A stretch of 64,000 nt of DNA from Paraphysomonas bandaiensis (GCA_965644295.1 CBFFRP010000263.1:310001-374000), one strand, 5' to 3'; numbered from the stretch's first letter, positions 1 to 10,785 are shown. Program-made: numbers and translations. The notes: generated from the sequence alone by a model not told the origin.

Positions 1-690
1 GACGCGGCAACAGCCGCTGGGGGCACATTGCTAGTAGGTGGAGGATCATAAGCAGGTGAAGGATCATAAGCAGTTAGTACAGTGTATAGTAACAACGCAC
101 AACAATAATCAGAACAATACCGCATATATACGACATACGACCCCGTCACCATCTTTATGAACAGTATTACTTACCCTGCTCGTGCGCTTTCGTGGTATCT
201 CTTCCTCCGCCTCCGGGTCGTCGTTGGATATGTCGCCACGAATGTTGACAACATTCTTCTTCCCGTTGCACTTCTCCTACACCATAATATGTACACAGTT
301 AGTGCAGTGTATAGTAACAACGCACAACAATAATCAGAACAATACCGCATATATACGACATACGACCCCGTCACCATCTTTATGAACAGTATTACTTACC
401 CTGCTCGTGCACTTTCGTGGTATCTCTTCCTCCGCCTCCGGGTCGTCGTTGGATATGTCGCCACGAATGTTGACAACATTCTTCTTCCCGTTGCACTTCT
501 CCTACACCATAATATGTACACAGTTAGTGCAGTGTATAGTAACAACGCACAACAATAATCAGAACAATACCGCATATATACGACATACGACCCCGTCACC
601 ATCTTTATGAGCAGTATTGCTTACCCTGCTCGTGCACTTTCGTGGTATCTCTTCCTCCGCCTCCGGGTCGTCGTTGGATATGTCGCCATG
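1..690 (-). CDS. Partial gene with tandemly duplicated 102-nt exons (34-aa charged repeat)
   Basis: On the minus strand a 225-bp unit is repeated. Each unit holds a GTGTAG acceptor, a 102-nt open exon and a GTAAGT donor. Complete exons lie at 501-400 and 276-175; a third, 3' part lies at about 688-625 and diverges upstream. The exon encodes 34 residues in phase 0, rich in Lys, Asp and Glu (it starts E-K-C-N-G-K-K and ends K-C-T-S-R). Downstream, at 90-1, a proline-rich frame (repeats of A-Y-D-P-x-P) may be the next exon of the same gene, which would continue beyond the window. I do not recognise the protein. The splice signals and phase-0 exon length support real coding, but the array could also be a decayed gene copy. 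Confidence 0.4.
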
Positions 691-1560
691 TCTGAGAGTG
701 GTATCAGCTCTGCAGCAATCTGATGTATGTGTACGTGTCTGTCTGTCTGTCTGTGTGCTCAGGAGGTGTGATCCACACAACAATGAACACCTCATCCGAT
801 AAACCACACCTCCTGAGCACTCCTCACTGTCATCAACAATGTCACCATATTAACATCAGAAGATACTAACTCAGAAGATACATGCATCACTCTATATGTA
901 TGCATGTGTATGGTGTGTTAAGTTATGCATATATATATATTATTGTCATGATGTGCGTGTTGTAAGCACTGCTCGTGCAGTGTGGTTGCGGTGTAGTATG
1001 ATGGGTTCAATGTTCAGGTGGGCTCAAAGCAGGGGGAATAGGAAGTGTTCTAACGTGCACAATCAAACGATGTTATAATGTTTCGTCTGCTTGTACTTGT
1101 TGGACCTCTCTACACGAGTCCACACTCCTCAATCCACTGTATGAGGCTCTGTGCTACAGCCTCGTGACCAAACACTGTCATGAAGACCTTCCTGGAAGGC
1201 AGTTATAAGCCTGCAACTCTGAACCACATAGTAAGAAGTGTCATCTGAGAGTGGTGTGACCTCTGCAGCATTCGGAGGTGTGTGTATGTATGTGTGTGTC
1301 TGTCTGTGTGCTCAGGAGGTGTGATCCACACAACAATGAACACCTCATCCGATAAACCACACCTCCTGAGCACTCCTCACTGTCATCAACAATGTCACCA
1401 TCTAAGCACCAGAAGATACTGACTCAGAAGATCCATCCCTCTATATGTATGTATGTGTGTGTGTGTGTGTTAAGTTATGCATATGTATTATGGTCAAGAT
1501 GTGCGTGTTGTAGTCACTGCTCGTGCAGTGTGGTTGCGGTGTAGTGTGATGCACACCGCG
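690..1560. repeat. Two-copy tandem repeat of about 550 bp with a 16-bp hairpin
   Basis: Two diverged copies are offset by about 553 bp. Each has a perfect 16-bp inverted repeat, GTGCTCAGGAGGTGTG, at 755-770/805-820 and 1308-1323/1358-1373 with a 34-nt loop, followed by a T(A/G)TG-rich tract and a shared block ending near 1000 and 1548. No coding gene is visible. Confidence 0.75.
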
Positions 1561-1811
1561 TCCTCATCACACACTCATGACGCGTGTTCGACGCTCTTGT
1601 GGGGCGTTTTTGGTCAAATTCAAATTTTTTTTGTACGTGTTTTTCTATATGTTATGCTGCGCCGTGCTCGATCTGGGCGCACATGCATGTCTAGATGTGT
1701 CCGGTGCGAGGAACATATTTTGAAATGCATGCACTTCATCTCCATGTGCAGTTAGTTTCTATCACATCAACACCATATCAATAGTAGCATGTGATGTGAT
1801 GTGATGTGATG

Positions 1812-2715
1812 TCATCTGTGATATCCACTCGTGTCAGTAGCGGTGGCGACTGCTATTGGCGCAGGGTTGTCATGAAAAGATGTCGACAGAACTTACTTGT
1901 ATGTTATACTGTATATATAATGGTTGCGGAAGGAAACCTGTGACTTCAACTCGCCTCAATAGCGGTGGCGACTGCTATTGGGACAGTGTCGTCATGAAAA
2001 GATGTGACCTTCCCAACCTTCATATGTTATACTTGTTTGTTCGGTCACCTGTGATATCCACTCGTGTCAGTAGCGGTGGCGACTGCTATTGGCGCAGGGT
2101 TGTCATGAAAAGATGTCGACAGAACTTACTTGTATGTTATACTGTATATATAATGGTTGCGGAAGGAAACCTGTGACTTCAACTCGCCTCAATAGCGGTG
2201 GCGACTGCTATTGGGACAGTGTCGTCATGAAAAGATGTGACCTTCCCAACCTTCATATGTTATACTTGTTTGTTCGGTCACCTGTGATATCCACTCGTGT
2301 CAGTAGCGGTGGCGACTGCTATTGGCGCAGGGTTGTCATGAAAAGATGTCGACAGAACTTACTTGTATGTTATACTGTATATATAATGGTTGCGGAAGGA
2401 AACCTGTGACTTCAACTCGCCTCAATAGCGGTGGCGACTGCTATTGGGACAGTGTCGTCATGAAAAGATGTGACCTTCCCAACCTTCATATGTTATACTT
2501 GTTTGTTCGGTCACCTGTGATATCCACTCGTGTCAGTAGCGGTGGCGACTGCTATTGGCGCAGGGTTGTCATGAAAAGATGTCGACAGAACTTACTTGTA
2601 TGTTATACTGTATATATAATGGTTGCGGAAGGAAACCTGTGACTTCAACTCGCCTCAATAGCGGTGGCGACTGCTATTGGGACAGTGTCGTCATGAAAAG
2701 ATGTGACCTTCCCAA
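1812..2715. repeat. 233-bp satellite, dimer of two about 116-bp half units
   Basis: Nearly four copies of a 233-bp unit occur head to tail. Within each unit the block TAGCGGTGGCGACTGCTATT appears twice about 117 bp apart, each time followed by a GTCATGAAAAGATGTG-like segment. The array is therefore a higher-order dimer built from an older monomer of about 116 bp. The open frames of about 106 codons across it are a by-product of the repeat. Confidence 0.9.
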
Positions 2716-2889
2716 TCTGCACGTGTTGCATCCGTGTATTCTGTGCCCATGGTCTTTTGCTTGCAGTAAAATACATATCTATTATAAATATACATTAACT
2801 ATTGAAATATATTGTACAGATATATTTACTATTAGCATGAAAGAACCAGTGCCATGTTGAAGACCTTTATGTCCGCCTGCTGCATGCAT

Positions 2890-4722
2890 TATGTGGTAAG
2901 AGTGAGATGGTATAGTGTATATAGTTAGATGGTATAGGGATGTATAGTGAGATAGTATAGTGGCATATATTGAGATGGTATAGTGGTATATATTGATATG
3001 GTATAGTGGTATATAGTGATATGGTATAGTGGTATATTGTGAGATGGTATAGTGGTATATTGTGATATGGTATAGTGGTATATTGTGAGATGGTATAGTG
3101 GTATATTGTGAGATGGTATAGTGGTATATAGTGATATGGTATAGTGTTATATAGTGAGATGGTATAGTGGTATATAGTGGGATGGTATCTGCGTGTATTG
3201 TGAGATGGTACAATGGTTGTATAGTGAGATGGTATAGTGTATATAGTTAGATGGTATATGGGTGAATCGTAATATGGTATAGTGGCATATGGTGAGATGG
3301 TATAGTGATATGGTATAGTAGTGGTATATAGTGAGATGGTATAGTGGTATATAGTGAGATGGTATAGTGGTGAATAGTAATATGGTGTAGGGATGTATAG
3401 TGAGATGGTATATTAGCATAGTTAGATGGCATAGTGATATATAGTTAGATGGTATAGTGCTATAATATAGTGAGATGGTATAGTGATGTATAGTGAGATA
3501 GTATAGTGACATATGGTGAGATGGTATAGTGGTATATAGTGAGATGGTATAGTGGTATATAGTGGGATGGTATCTGGGTATATAGTGAGATGGTACAGTG
3601 GTTGTATAGTGAGATGGTATAGTGGTATATTGTGAGATGGTATAGTGGTATATTGTGAGATGGTATAGTGGTATATAGTGATATGGTATAGTGTTATATA
3701 GTGAGATGGTATAGTGGTATATAGTGAGATGGTACAGTGGTTGTATAGTGCGATGGTACAGTGGTTGTATAGTGAGATGGTATAGTGTATATAGTTAGAT
3801 GGTATATGGGTGAATCGTAATATGGTATAGTGGCATATGGTGAGATGGTATAGTGATATGGTATAGTAGTGGTATATAGTGAGATGGTATAGTGGTATAT
3901 AGTGGGATGGTATAGTGGTGAATAGTAATATGGTGTAGGGATGTATAGTGAGATGGTATATTAGCATAGTTAGATGGCATAGTGATATAATATAGTGAGA
4001 TGGTATAGTGATGTATAGTGAGATAGTATAGTGACATATGGTGAGATGGTATAGTGGTATATAGTGAGATGGTATAGTGGTATATAGTGGGATGGTATCT
4101 GGGTGTATAGTGAGATGGTACAGTGGTTGTATAGTGAGATGGTATCTGGATGTATAGTGAGATGGTATAGTGACATATGGTGAGATGGTATCGTGGTATA
4201 TAGTGAGATGGTATAGTGGGATGGTATCTGGGTGTGTAGTGATATGGTACAGTGGTTGTATAGTGAGATGGTGTAGTGGTATATAGTGAGATGGTATATT
4301 AGCATAGTTAGATGGCATAGTGATATATAGTTAGATGGTATAGTGGTATAATATAGTGAGATAGTATAGTGGCATATGGTGAGATGGTATAGTGATATAT
4401 AGTGATATGGTATAGTAGTGGTATATAGTGAGATGGTATAGTGGTATATAGTGAGATGGTATAGTGGTATATAGTGGGATGGTATAGTGGTGAATAGTAA
4501 TATGGTATCTGGATGTATAGTGAGATGGTATATTAGCATAGTTAGATGGCATAGTGATATATAGTTAGATGGTGCAGTGGTTGTATAGTGAGATGGTATA
4601 GTGGTATATAGTGAGATAGTATAGTGGTATATAGTGAGATGGTATAGTGATGTATAGTGAGATGGTATAGTGGTATAATATAGTGATGTATAGTGAGGTA
4701 GTATATGGGTGTATAGTGAAAT
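2890..4722. repeat. GTATAGTGAGATGG-type minisatellite, left block
   Basis: About 1.8 kb of degenerate 12-14 bp units (core TATAGTGAGATGGTA) with higher-order repetition of several hundred bp. For example, about 3230-3470 closely resembles about 3785-4020. Long minus-strand frames rich in T-I-P-S-H-Y are artefacts of the short repeat. Confidence 0.95.
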
Positions 4723-5704
4723 ATAAAAGAATATCTGATTATTACATGAGAACGGTTGCGTACAGAAACTAGTTTTACATCTATAGAATAACTAATAACT
4801 CGACTTACTATATACTACTATTAGCGGGCTACCGTCTCGGGACTGCTTGTGCATCGCTGCGAGCACCATGGTTCAACCGTCCCTTGCAGTGAGGTTAATC
4901 GGGGGGTCTGCCTTTGGGCAGTGTGTCTGCCGGGCCTGTATCGTGAGTTTTACGGGGGATGGTTGGGGCTAGATGTATATGAGAGTGTAAGTCGGTGGTG
5001 TAGATGGTGCTCGTTGTCGAGGTGGGATTTCGACCACAAGTAAGGAGGAGTTGTTTCCGGAGTGGTGGTGCTTGTCTCTGTCGGGTTCGGACTCTTGCAG
5101 CGGATAGAATTCTTGGGGTGGATGTCGCTAGGAGTAGTTGGAGTATTTTTGGTGTCGGGTGAGTATCCTGCGACGGGCGTTGCTGTGAGTGTGGTGGGGT
5201 CGTAATCGGTGTTACTGATGCCGTGTCTGTGTTGTGATGTCTGAGACCTCTGTTTCGAAGCATGCGGAGCCCTCCACCATATAGGGGAAGGAGGATAGAG
5301 GTTACGGATTTTTCGAGAACGTGGAACTGATGTTCGAGCAGTGAGCTGGATATGTGGCGTCCGAATGCGTCGGTCAATTGTGTGGCAGTAATGTGGCCGG
5401 TCCAGTAGCGCTCAGCCTGGGGTGTGTGTGGATTCCATGCGGCTTTTGCTAGTTTGATTATGGCGGTGTGGAACCAGGGATGGGGGAGCGTGCGTGTGCG
5501 AAGTTTGTCGAACTTGTGGTGTGCTTGGTGAACATCTTCACGTATGTGAGTGAGGTCGGGGTGTGTGCAGGTGAGAAGCATGTGTGCCATGTTGTCGATT
5601 GGGAGTGCACAGTCTGCGCATGCTGAGGCCGTTGTTATGTGATCAGGCCCGGTTTTCCCTTTGGCTTGATTTCTGCCCATCGCGTATGATTTGTCCCATA
5701 CGTA
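4723..5704 (-). mobile_element. 5'-truncated non-LTR retrotransposon fragment inside the minisatellite
   Basis: This non-repetitive block interrupts the minisatellite and is flanked by the same 15 bases, GGTGTATAGTGAAAT, at 4708-4722 and 5705-5719, a likely target-site duplication. Its minus-strand frame runs from the right junction to a stop at 4895 (261 codons from an ATG at 5680, but open upstream to the junction). Near its start it has C-x2-C-x8-H-x4-C (starting C-A-D-C), the zinc knuckle typical of the C-terminus of LINE reverse-transcriptase proteins. The RT domain itself is missing, as expected for 5' truncation on insertion. No poly(A) tail is seen at the 4723 side. Confidence 0.6.
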
Positions 5705-6095
5705 GGTGTATAGTGAAATGGTATATGGGTGTATAGTGAGATAGTGTAGTGATGTATAGTTAGGTGGTATAGTGGTATACAGTAGATGGTATAGTGGTAT
5801 AATATAGTGGGATGGTATAGTGATGCATAGTAATATGGTATGGGTGTATAGTGAGATGGTATATGGGTGTATAGTGAGATGGTATATGGGTGTATAGTGA
5901 GATAGTGTAGTGATGTATAGTTAGGTGGTATAGTGGCATACAGTAGATGGTATAGTGGTATAATATAGTGGGATGGTATAGTGATGCATAGTAATATGGT
6001 ATGGGTGTATAGTGAGATGGTATATGGGTGTATAGTGAGATGGTATGTGGGTGTATTCTGAGATGGTGTAGTGGTGTTTAGTGAGATGGTTATAG
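5705..6095. repeat. GTATAGTGAGATGG-type minisatellite, right block
   Basis: Continuation of the array after the LINE insertion. It has two near-identical sub-blocks of about 130-150 bp (about 5720-5870 and 5885-6040). It ends where the inverted repeat 6087-6325 begins. Confidence 0.9.
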
Positions 6096-6325
6096 TTCAT
6101 ACTTGTGAACTGTATGTAATATATATGTGTAGTCGGTGACTTTTATTGCTGTAAAACTGAAGTAATATGGAAGAAATTAGTAAAAAATATTATAAATAAT
6201 ACTCTTCACACTGTTATTAACTTCATAGTTACTTATTGTGCATAGTTATACCCTTTTCCGACCATCACCAAAAATTTCACCAGGTTTTACATCAAAACCC
6301 AGGTTTTGGTATTACCTCGACTTGT
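6087..6325. repeat. Left arm of a dispersed inverted repeat (partner 10515-10770)
   Basis: About 235 bp match the reverse complement of 10515-10770 with few differences. Shared landmarks include GTAGTCGGTGACTTTTATTG and CCAGGTTTTACATCAAAACC. The two arms face each other across 4.2 kb that holds the SET and RPC9 genes. They are probably two copies of one repeat, not the ends of a single element. Confidence 0.8.
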
Positions 6326-7088
6326 TGAATAAACAGGCATCCGGGAATGGGCCCACCTGACACCTGACAGATTTGGCCGCCTACCAATTCATATTTTTAA
6401 TATATTGCTTCCTAGCAATGTGTTAGGTTATCATGTACTAATATATAAGGTAAATGCAATGTGAAAAATGGTAATACGTAGTTCTCATGACCATTCAAGA
6501 CAGTGGTCAGTGATTGCTATCAGAATGATGAAGTTCTGGTGATGTATTTATGCACAATGACACAATAGTGTGGGCAATAATTAATAATCTATCCAGTCTG
6601 ACGACTTAACGATCTGAGATATAAAATTGCTAAAAGCGTGCAAAAGAGTAAATCTATTTAACAAAATCAAAAAAGTTAAATTACCTCAACACTATAATCA
6701 TTGGCACTGTCTCTGAATTTAACGCTTTGTAATCTTAGTTGGTCATATTAGTGTAAGCATAAATGCATAAACCTATATAATTCGTGTTATTATGTAGTAC
6801 AGAGTACAGGAACCAGCACTGAGGATCCCATAGTATCTACTGTAGCACCTTAATTTTTTTTATACTACTACATATCTCACTATTTTCTATGCACTATTCA
6901 AAATGGGAAATATATTGGAATATCTTTTATCTGATACATTTGTTTCGGTAAAATAGAACACACCGTTGTCAGCACAATAGTGATTGAGCATATTGGTACA
7001 ATATTTGACATTACGTCAACAGTATAACTTTAAACTACTATCCGCAACTACTTCATCAAACCTATTTACTATATTCAATACAATACAT
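6326..7088. other. AT-rich intergenic stretch
   Basis: No open frame with coding character, no repeat and no RNA gene recognised. It contains the region downstream of the SET-domain gene, which ends at 7089. Confidence 0.5.
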
Positions 7089-8064
7089 CTATATACAGCT
7101 ACCTGGCAGCATATCATTTCGCACTCGTCGCTTACCATTAGCATCAGAAATGAGTGGAATAGTGAGCTCTTCGTTAACATCAATATTTCGTGCTGCCCTA
7201 AACATCACTAGCATTGTTTCTGAGCAAGAAACAGTACTATAATTGGGATGATCTGTGAACCATTCGTAGGTTAGAGTGGGTTCATGACTCGAGTTGCTGG
7301 GTGGCTGGTACAGGGCACCCGTGCCCAAGAGAAGCATGAGTCCGAGGTCTGCTTTGCTGTCTGCATACCATGCATACTTCATAATATCAGTGCCTTCTCC
7401 GTGCCAAGCAGGCATGATAAGCCCCCTGGAGATTTCTACGACTTCACCCTCCCATATCCGCTGCCGAGCATAGACACGCCCATTGAATACTTCCGTCATA
7501 TCTGACGGGCATCCGGGCAAAGCCCTTACATTTCTAGCCGTATCATACTCGGGACTTTCCACAAGAGGAATCCCCCGTTCTTCAAACCACAGGGATGTGC
7601 CATAGGAAGAAAACATCTCCTCCCCTTTATCGATGTTCCTAGCAGCAGTGATATAAAAGTCAAGTACACCTTCATGAGCCACACGGTGACTACGGATTTC
7701 AGTTGAATGCACATGCAGCGATGAATTAACGTGATGATTATATACCTAACAAACATACAAGATTAAGCAATGCATGAAGTATTATATTATCAATCACCAT
7801 TGCGTAACCAAGCACTATATCAGAGAGCCCCGGGCTGTGAAAGAATACATAATTGTTAAGTATTGAAGATTTAATTTTATGCTCAGGAACAACAATGGTG
7901 ACACATCGCTCGATGATTTCACCTATCTCATAGCTTCTTCCTGCATACACTCCAATTCCATCTACAACATCGTGTTTTTTTTGAACTAGACTGCAATCTA
8001 AGCACAGTGTTTGTTGTGTACATAGAATCAGATAGTAGATAATCAAGACATATATACTGTACAT
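7089..8064 (-). CDS. Double SET-like domain protein with N-terminal signal peptide
   Basis: Two exons, 8064-7798 and 7745-7089, joined in phase 0 across a 52-nt GT-AG intron, give 307 aa. Residues 1-20 (M-Y-S-I-Y-V-L-I-I-Y-Y-L-I-L) look like a signal peptide. A first SET-like unit (about 35-140) has G-I-G-V-Y-A, an I-G-E-I-I-E strand, L-G-Y-A and, created exactly by the splice, V-Y-N-H-H-V-N (the SET N-H-S/N motif), then A-R-N-I-D-K-G-E-E and S-S-Y-G. A second unit (about 165-295) repeats the pattern with G-R-V-Y-A and A-R-N-I-D-V-N-E-E but lacks N-H. The layout resembles the compact viral-type SET (vSET) family of lysine methyltransferases. Methyl transfer is not proven, and a secreted or ER location would be odd for a histone enzyme. 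An in-frame ATG at 8121 would add 19 residues. It is divergent from RPC9. Confidence 0.7.
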
Positions 8065-8568
8065 TATACAGGGGAAACTAGAAGATGTTTGTAAGTATAT
8101 CAGGCCTAATTTATGATTCATGATCTTAACTGCTAGAGTAGCTCATAGTTACCTACTGCTGCTGTATATGCATGTACGGGGGGGGATACATACACTCATA
8201 TCTCATATATACATAGATACACATATACAACATCGGCTCAATATAAAATACAGCTTTGTATATCCAGATATACTCCTGTATATACATGCATCATATGGAT
8301 ACTTGGATACTCTGTGTAGGGGTCACTGTATACCAGAAGTATACACTGTATATGAATCACATATATACGCAGCTGACACACACAGCCACAACTATTCTAC
8401 AGAGTATAGATCAGTACACTGTACATGTATATGTATATAACACTCACATACTCACTTAAACTGATCGTCTACATAACACTGTCTCTTTGACGTCTTATAT
8501 TTTCATTCAACACTGTCAAGTGACAGAAATCAAGGTTGTTAATACTTCGAGATCACAATATCAGTAGG
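8065..8568. promoter_or_regulatory. Shared upstream region of the divergent SET and RPC9 genes
   Basis: About 500 bp separate the two start codons. The stretch is AT-rich with many TATATG/CATATA steps (8190-8450) and no conserved element I can name. It presumably holds both promoters; this is inferred from gene orientation only. Confidence 0.35.
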
Positions 8569-9012
8569 ATGGAGATTATCTCCTCGAATGATGGCATATT
8601 ATGCAATGCTGAGGTGTATGATATAATAAAAGAAAAGAGGGGTCAGAGACCAAGCTGTAATAACCCGGAATTACAGAACAGAGAAGTCATAGAAAATAAT
8701 TTAATGTCATATGTAGAAACACAGAGACAAGGAACTGTCAGTCTAGATGCTGTTGGGCCTTTCATTGAGGCACTGACAAAAGAGGGTATTGTTTTAACTA
8801 AGGCCGAAGTATTGCTGATCATTAATCATTTACCTACAACTCCTGTCGAAGTTCATCTGGTAATTATCTATTTCAAATTGTGCCCGTCTTTACTGATGAA
8901 ATATGTGCAGATTGTTGAAGAATGTGACGAAAGGCTTTCCGAAGATCAAATGCAAATCATACTTGATTCAATAAATAAATATTTGAGCAATGCGGAACCC
9001 TCTGTAGAATAA
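8569..9012 (+). CDS. CRCP: RNA polymerase III subunit RPC9 (CRCP/Rpc17)
   Basis: Exons 8569-8859 and 8911-9012 encode 130 aa. The small Rpb4-fold subunit RPC9 pairs with RPC8 in the Pol III stalk and helps initiation. The N-terminus (M-E-I-I-S-S-N-D-G-I-L-C-N-A-E-V), the central L-T-K-A-E-x-L-x-I-I-N-H-x-P-T-x-P-V-E-V-H-L and, after splicing, I-V-E-E-C-D-E-R-L-S-E-D-Q match the family in order and length. The 51-nt intron (GTAATT, branch-like TTACTGAT, TGTGCAG) is a multiple of three without stops, so an unspliced reading also stays open. Removing it restores the family spacing. AATAAA lies just after the stop at about 9019. The ATG at 8569 is chosen because homology starts there. Confidence 0.88.
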   Translation: MEIISSNDGILCNAEVYDIIKEKRGQRPSCNNPELQNREVIENNLMSYVETQRQGTVSLDAVGPFIEALTKEGIVLTKAEVLLIINHLPTTPVEVHLVIIYFKLCPSLLMKYVQIVEECDERLSEDQMQIILDSINKYLSNAEPSVE

Positions 9013-9378
9013 GAAGAATCAATAAATACATATATCATTAGTAATTAAGAGTCATATATATTAGACGATTATAGCACTCGTGTATATTGCTATAAATAAC
9101 ACTCACCAACTAGATGTAGTATAGAACAGCGAATATAGAATATAGAGGATTCTAACAAGAATCCAAATTCCAATCAGCAACTGCCCCATATTGACAGCGT
9201 AACTAATCACCGCGTGCGGCCCTCTAGTGGGTGCGGCTGAGTGTTGCGACCGCGCACCTCTACCTATGTTTACATTGCATAGTTCAGCGCTACCCCACCC
9301 GGGTTCTTGTTGGAAATTGCTCATTCTAAGCTAGTAGATCACAGCGCTCTAATTTAGCATGTGTCACTGCATTAGGAA

Positions 9379-9564
9379 TTAGTTCGTTGACCTCATTGAC
9401 CTCTTCGCATGCTGAGCCAAGTTGGACCATCCTGCTTTTCTCTGTCGCGGATACGATTTTTGGCATTCTCTGCATTCCCATTCTTTCTGACGGCCATCAT
9501 CAAAGTCCTCAAGTTGGGTAAAAAACACCCTTGAAATGGATTCTGGTGTTAAGTTGTCAGACAT
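9379..9564 (-). CDS. BED-type zinc finger ORF, probable transposon remnant
   Basis: A 61-aa frame from an ATG at 9564. It has the BED-finger pattern W-E-C-R-E-C ... G-W-S-N-L-A-Q-H, with two Cys, an aromatic before them and the S-N-L-x-x-H helix. The final His/Cys of the finger is not in frame, so the ORF is truncated, frameshifted or spliced onward. BED fingers of this length usually sit at the N-terminus of hAT-type transposases, but no transposase body follows. An intact small gene cannot be excluded. Confidence 0.4.
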   Translation of the reverse strand: MSDNLTPESISRVFFTQLEDFDDGRQKEWECRECQKSYPRQRKAGWSNLAQHAKRSMRSTN

Positions 9565-10349
9565 TTCTAGTAAATGATACATACATATTGTAAATAGTAT
9601 TATGATTATATAAACGAGTATAATATACTGTATATTACATGACCAAAACTCTAAGTATCCAGTATTTCGACTGCATAAAAAACAGAAATAGCCCTGATAA
9701 TCCATGTCCATACCGCTGCACATTACATTTGAATCCTGCAGTGTCTTGTATTGACAGTCCAGGATCGGTAAGAAGATGATTGCCACACTACTTATAGATA
9801 TATAAGGGTAATACGCTATGGATTGAGCTGAACTTAGTCTTGTTGCTCAAGGTCAAGAGTAAAGACACATAATCGACCGTACAAAGAACAAGGTACTTCT
9901 CTTAATGTAAAGATATTTATAATGAGAGGACAACCTCTTCCCACCATTTGAATAGCCGTTATAGTAGCCATTAAGGGCGATGGCCATTACAAGGGCAATA
10001 AATGGCTCTATTGACTATTGACCTTAATGTGTTCCAACTTCTATTTCTAAAATTATGTCCTAATACATATAGTAAATAATTGCCAATTAATTGCAATTTA
10101 ATTGCAATTATTATGTATGTTCCATGTAATTTAATTGCAATTAATTGCAATTCAATTAATTATTACGCAGCCCTGCTGATGAGTCAAACTAATATATTGC
10201 AATATATTGTAATTGTATTGTTGGGCCTGTTTAAAATCTCCATCAATAGTATTGTTGGAACGCTCTCTAACAATACTATTGCAATATAGTGTTTCCTAGC
10301 CCTGCTGGTTAGAACTAATTTCACTTATGTTTTATCAATAACATATATG
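9565..10349. other. Intergenic, AT-rich with small palindromes
   Basis: No gene is visible. 10080-10165 is a run of TTAATTGCAATT palindromes ending in ATTACGCAGCCCTG at 10175. That terminus recurs in the small inverted-repeat element at 62788-62916. A perfect 13-bp hairpin (CAATAGTATTGTT) pairs 10244-10256 with 10269-10281. Confidence 0.5.
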
Positions 10350-10458
10350 GAATGTCTAATTATTAGCAATAGGAATTTAATCGTCAGAACTATTTTAGAA
10401 TCACAATTAACCTAATCAGTGCTCAACTCTCATATCCTACTATTTGACGCTACGAAAG
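10350..10458 (+). mobile_element. MITE family copy A
   Basis: This copy starts GAATGTCTAATTATTAGCAA, has the shared CAGAACTATTTTAG block and ends ATCCTACTATTTGACGCTAC-GAAAG. It shares both ends with copies at 22551, 46048 and (5' end) 46345. Confidence 0.65.
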
Positions 10459-10514
10459 CATCAAGGTGCAAACACTTTCACTCTTGTCAATAACACAAAA
10501 CATTATACTGGGAG

Positions 10515-10785
10515 AGTTGAAGTCGAGGTAATACCAAAACCTGGGTTTTGATGTAAAACCTGGTGAAATTTTTGATGATGGTTGGAAAAGGGTATAACTA
10601 TGCACAATAAGTAACTATGAAGATAATAACAGTATGAAAAGTATTATTTATAATATTTTTTCCTAATTTCTTCCATATTACTTCAGTTTTACAGCAATAA
10701 AAGTCACCGACTACACATATATATTACATACAGTTCACAAGTATGAACTATAACCATCTCACTATACACCACTTTACCATCATCA
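10515..10785. repeat. Right arm of the dispersed inverted repeat, fused to a copia RT fragment
   Basis: Reverse-complement partner of 6087-6325. Its outer end passes through a single GTGTATAGTGAGATGG unit (about 10747-10763) straight into a copia reverse-transcriptase reading frame at the Y-V-D-D motif. Confidence 0.75.

Noticed and set aside
1856-2860. Four overlapping 101-106-codon frames
   Set aside because: One frame repeated by the 233-bp satellite; 233 is not a multiple of three and no splice or family support exists.
2782-4552. Long minus-strand frames of T-I-P-S-H-Y repeats (up to 298 codons)
   Set aside because: They are translations of the short minisatellite; several frames are open at once and the period explains them fully.
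1812-6095. CRISPR-like array
   Set aside because: No regular direct repeat separated by unique spacers; these are satellites and minisatellites in eukaryotic DNA.
8536-8568. Upstream start for RPC9
   Set aside because: That frame begins with a TTG; the ATG at 8569 matches the family N-terminus.
9103-9324. 73-codon minus-strand ORF with a hydrophobic C-terminal half and a GTGAGT donor
   Set aside because: Only about 90 bp remain before the antisense end of RPC9 and no further exon could be placed; too weak to call.
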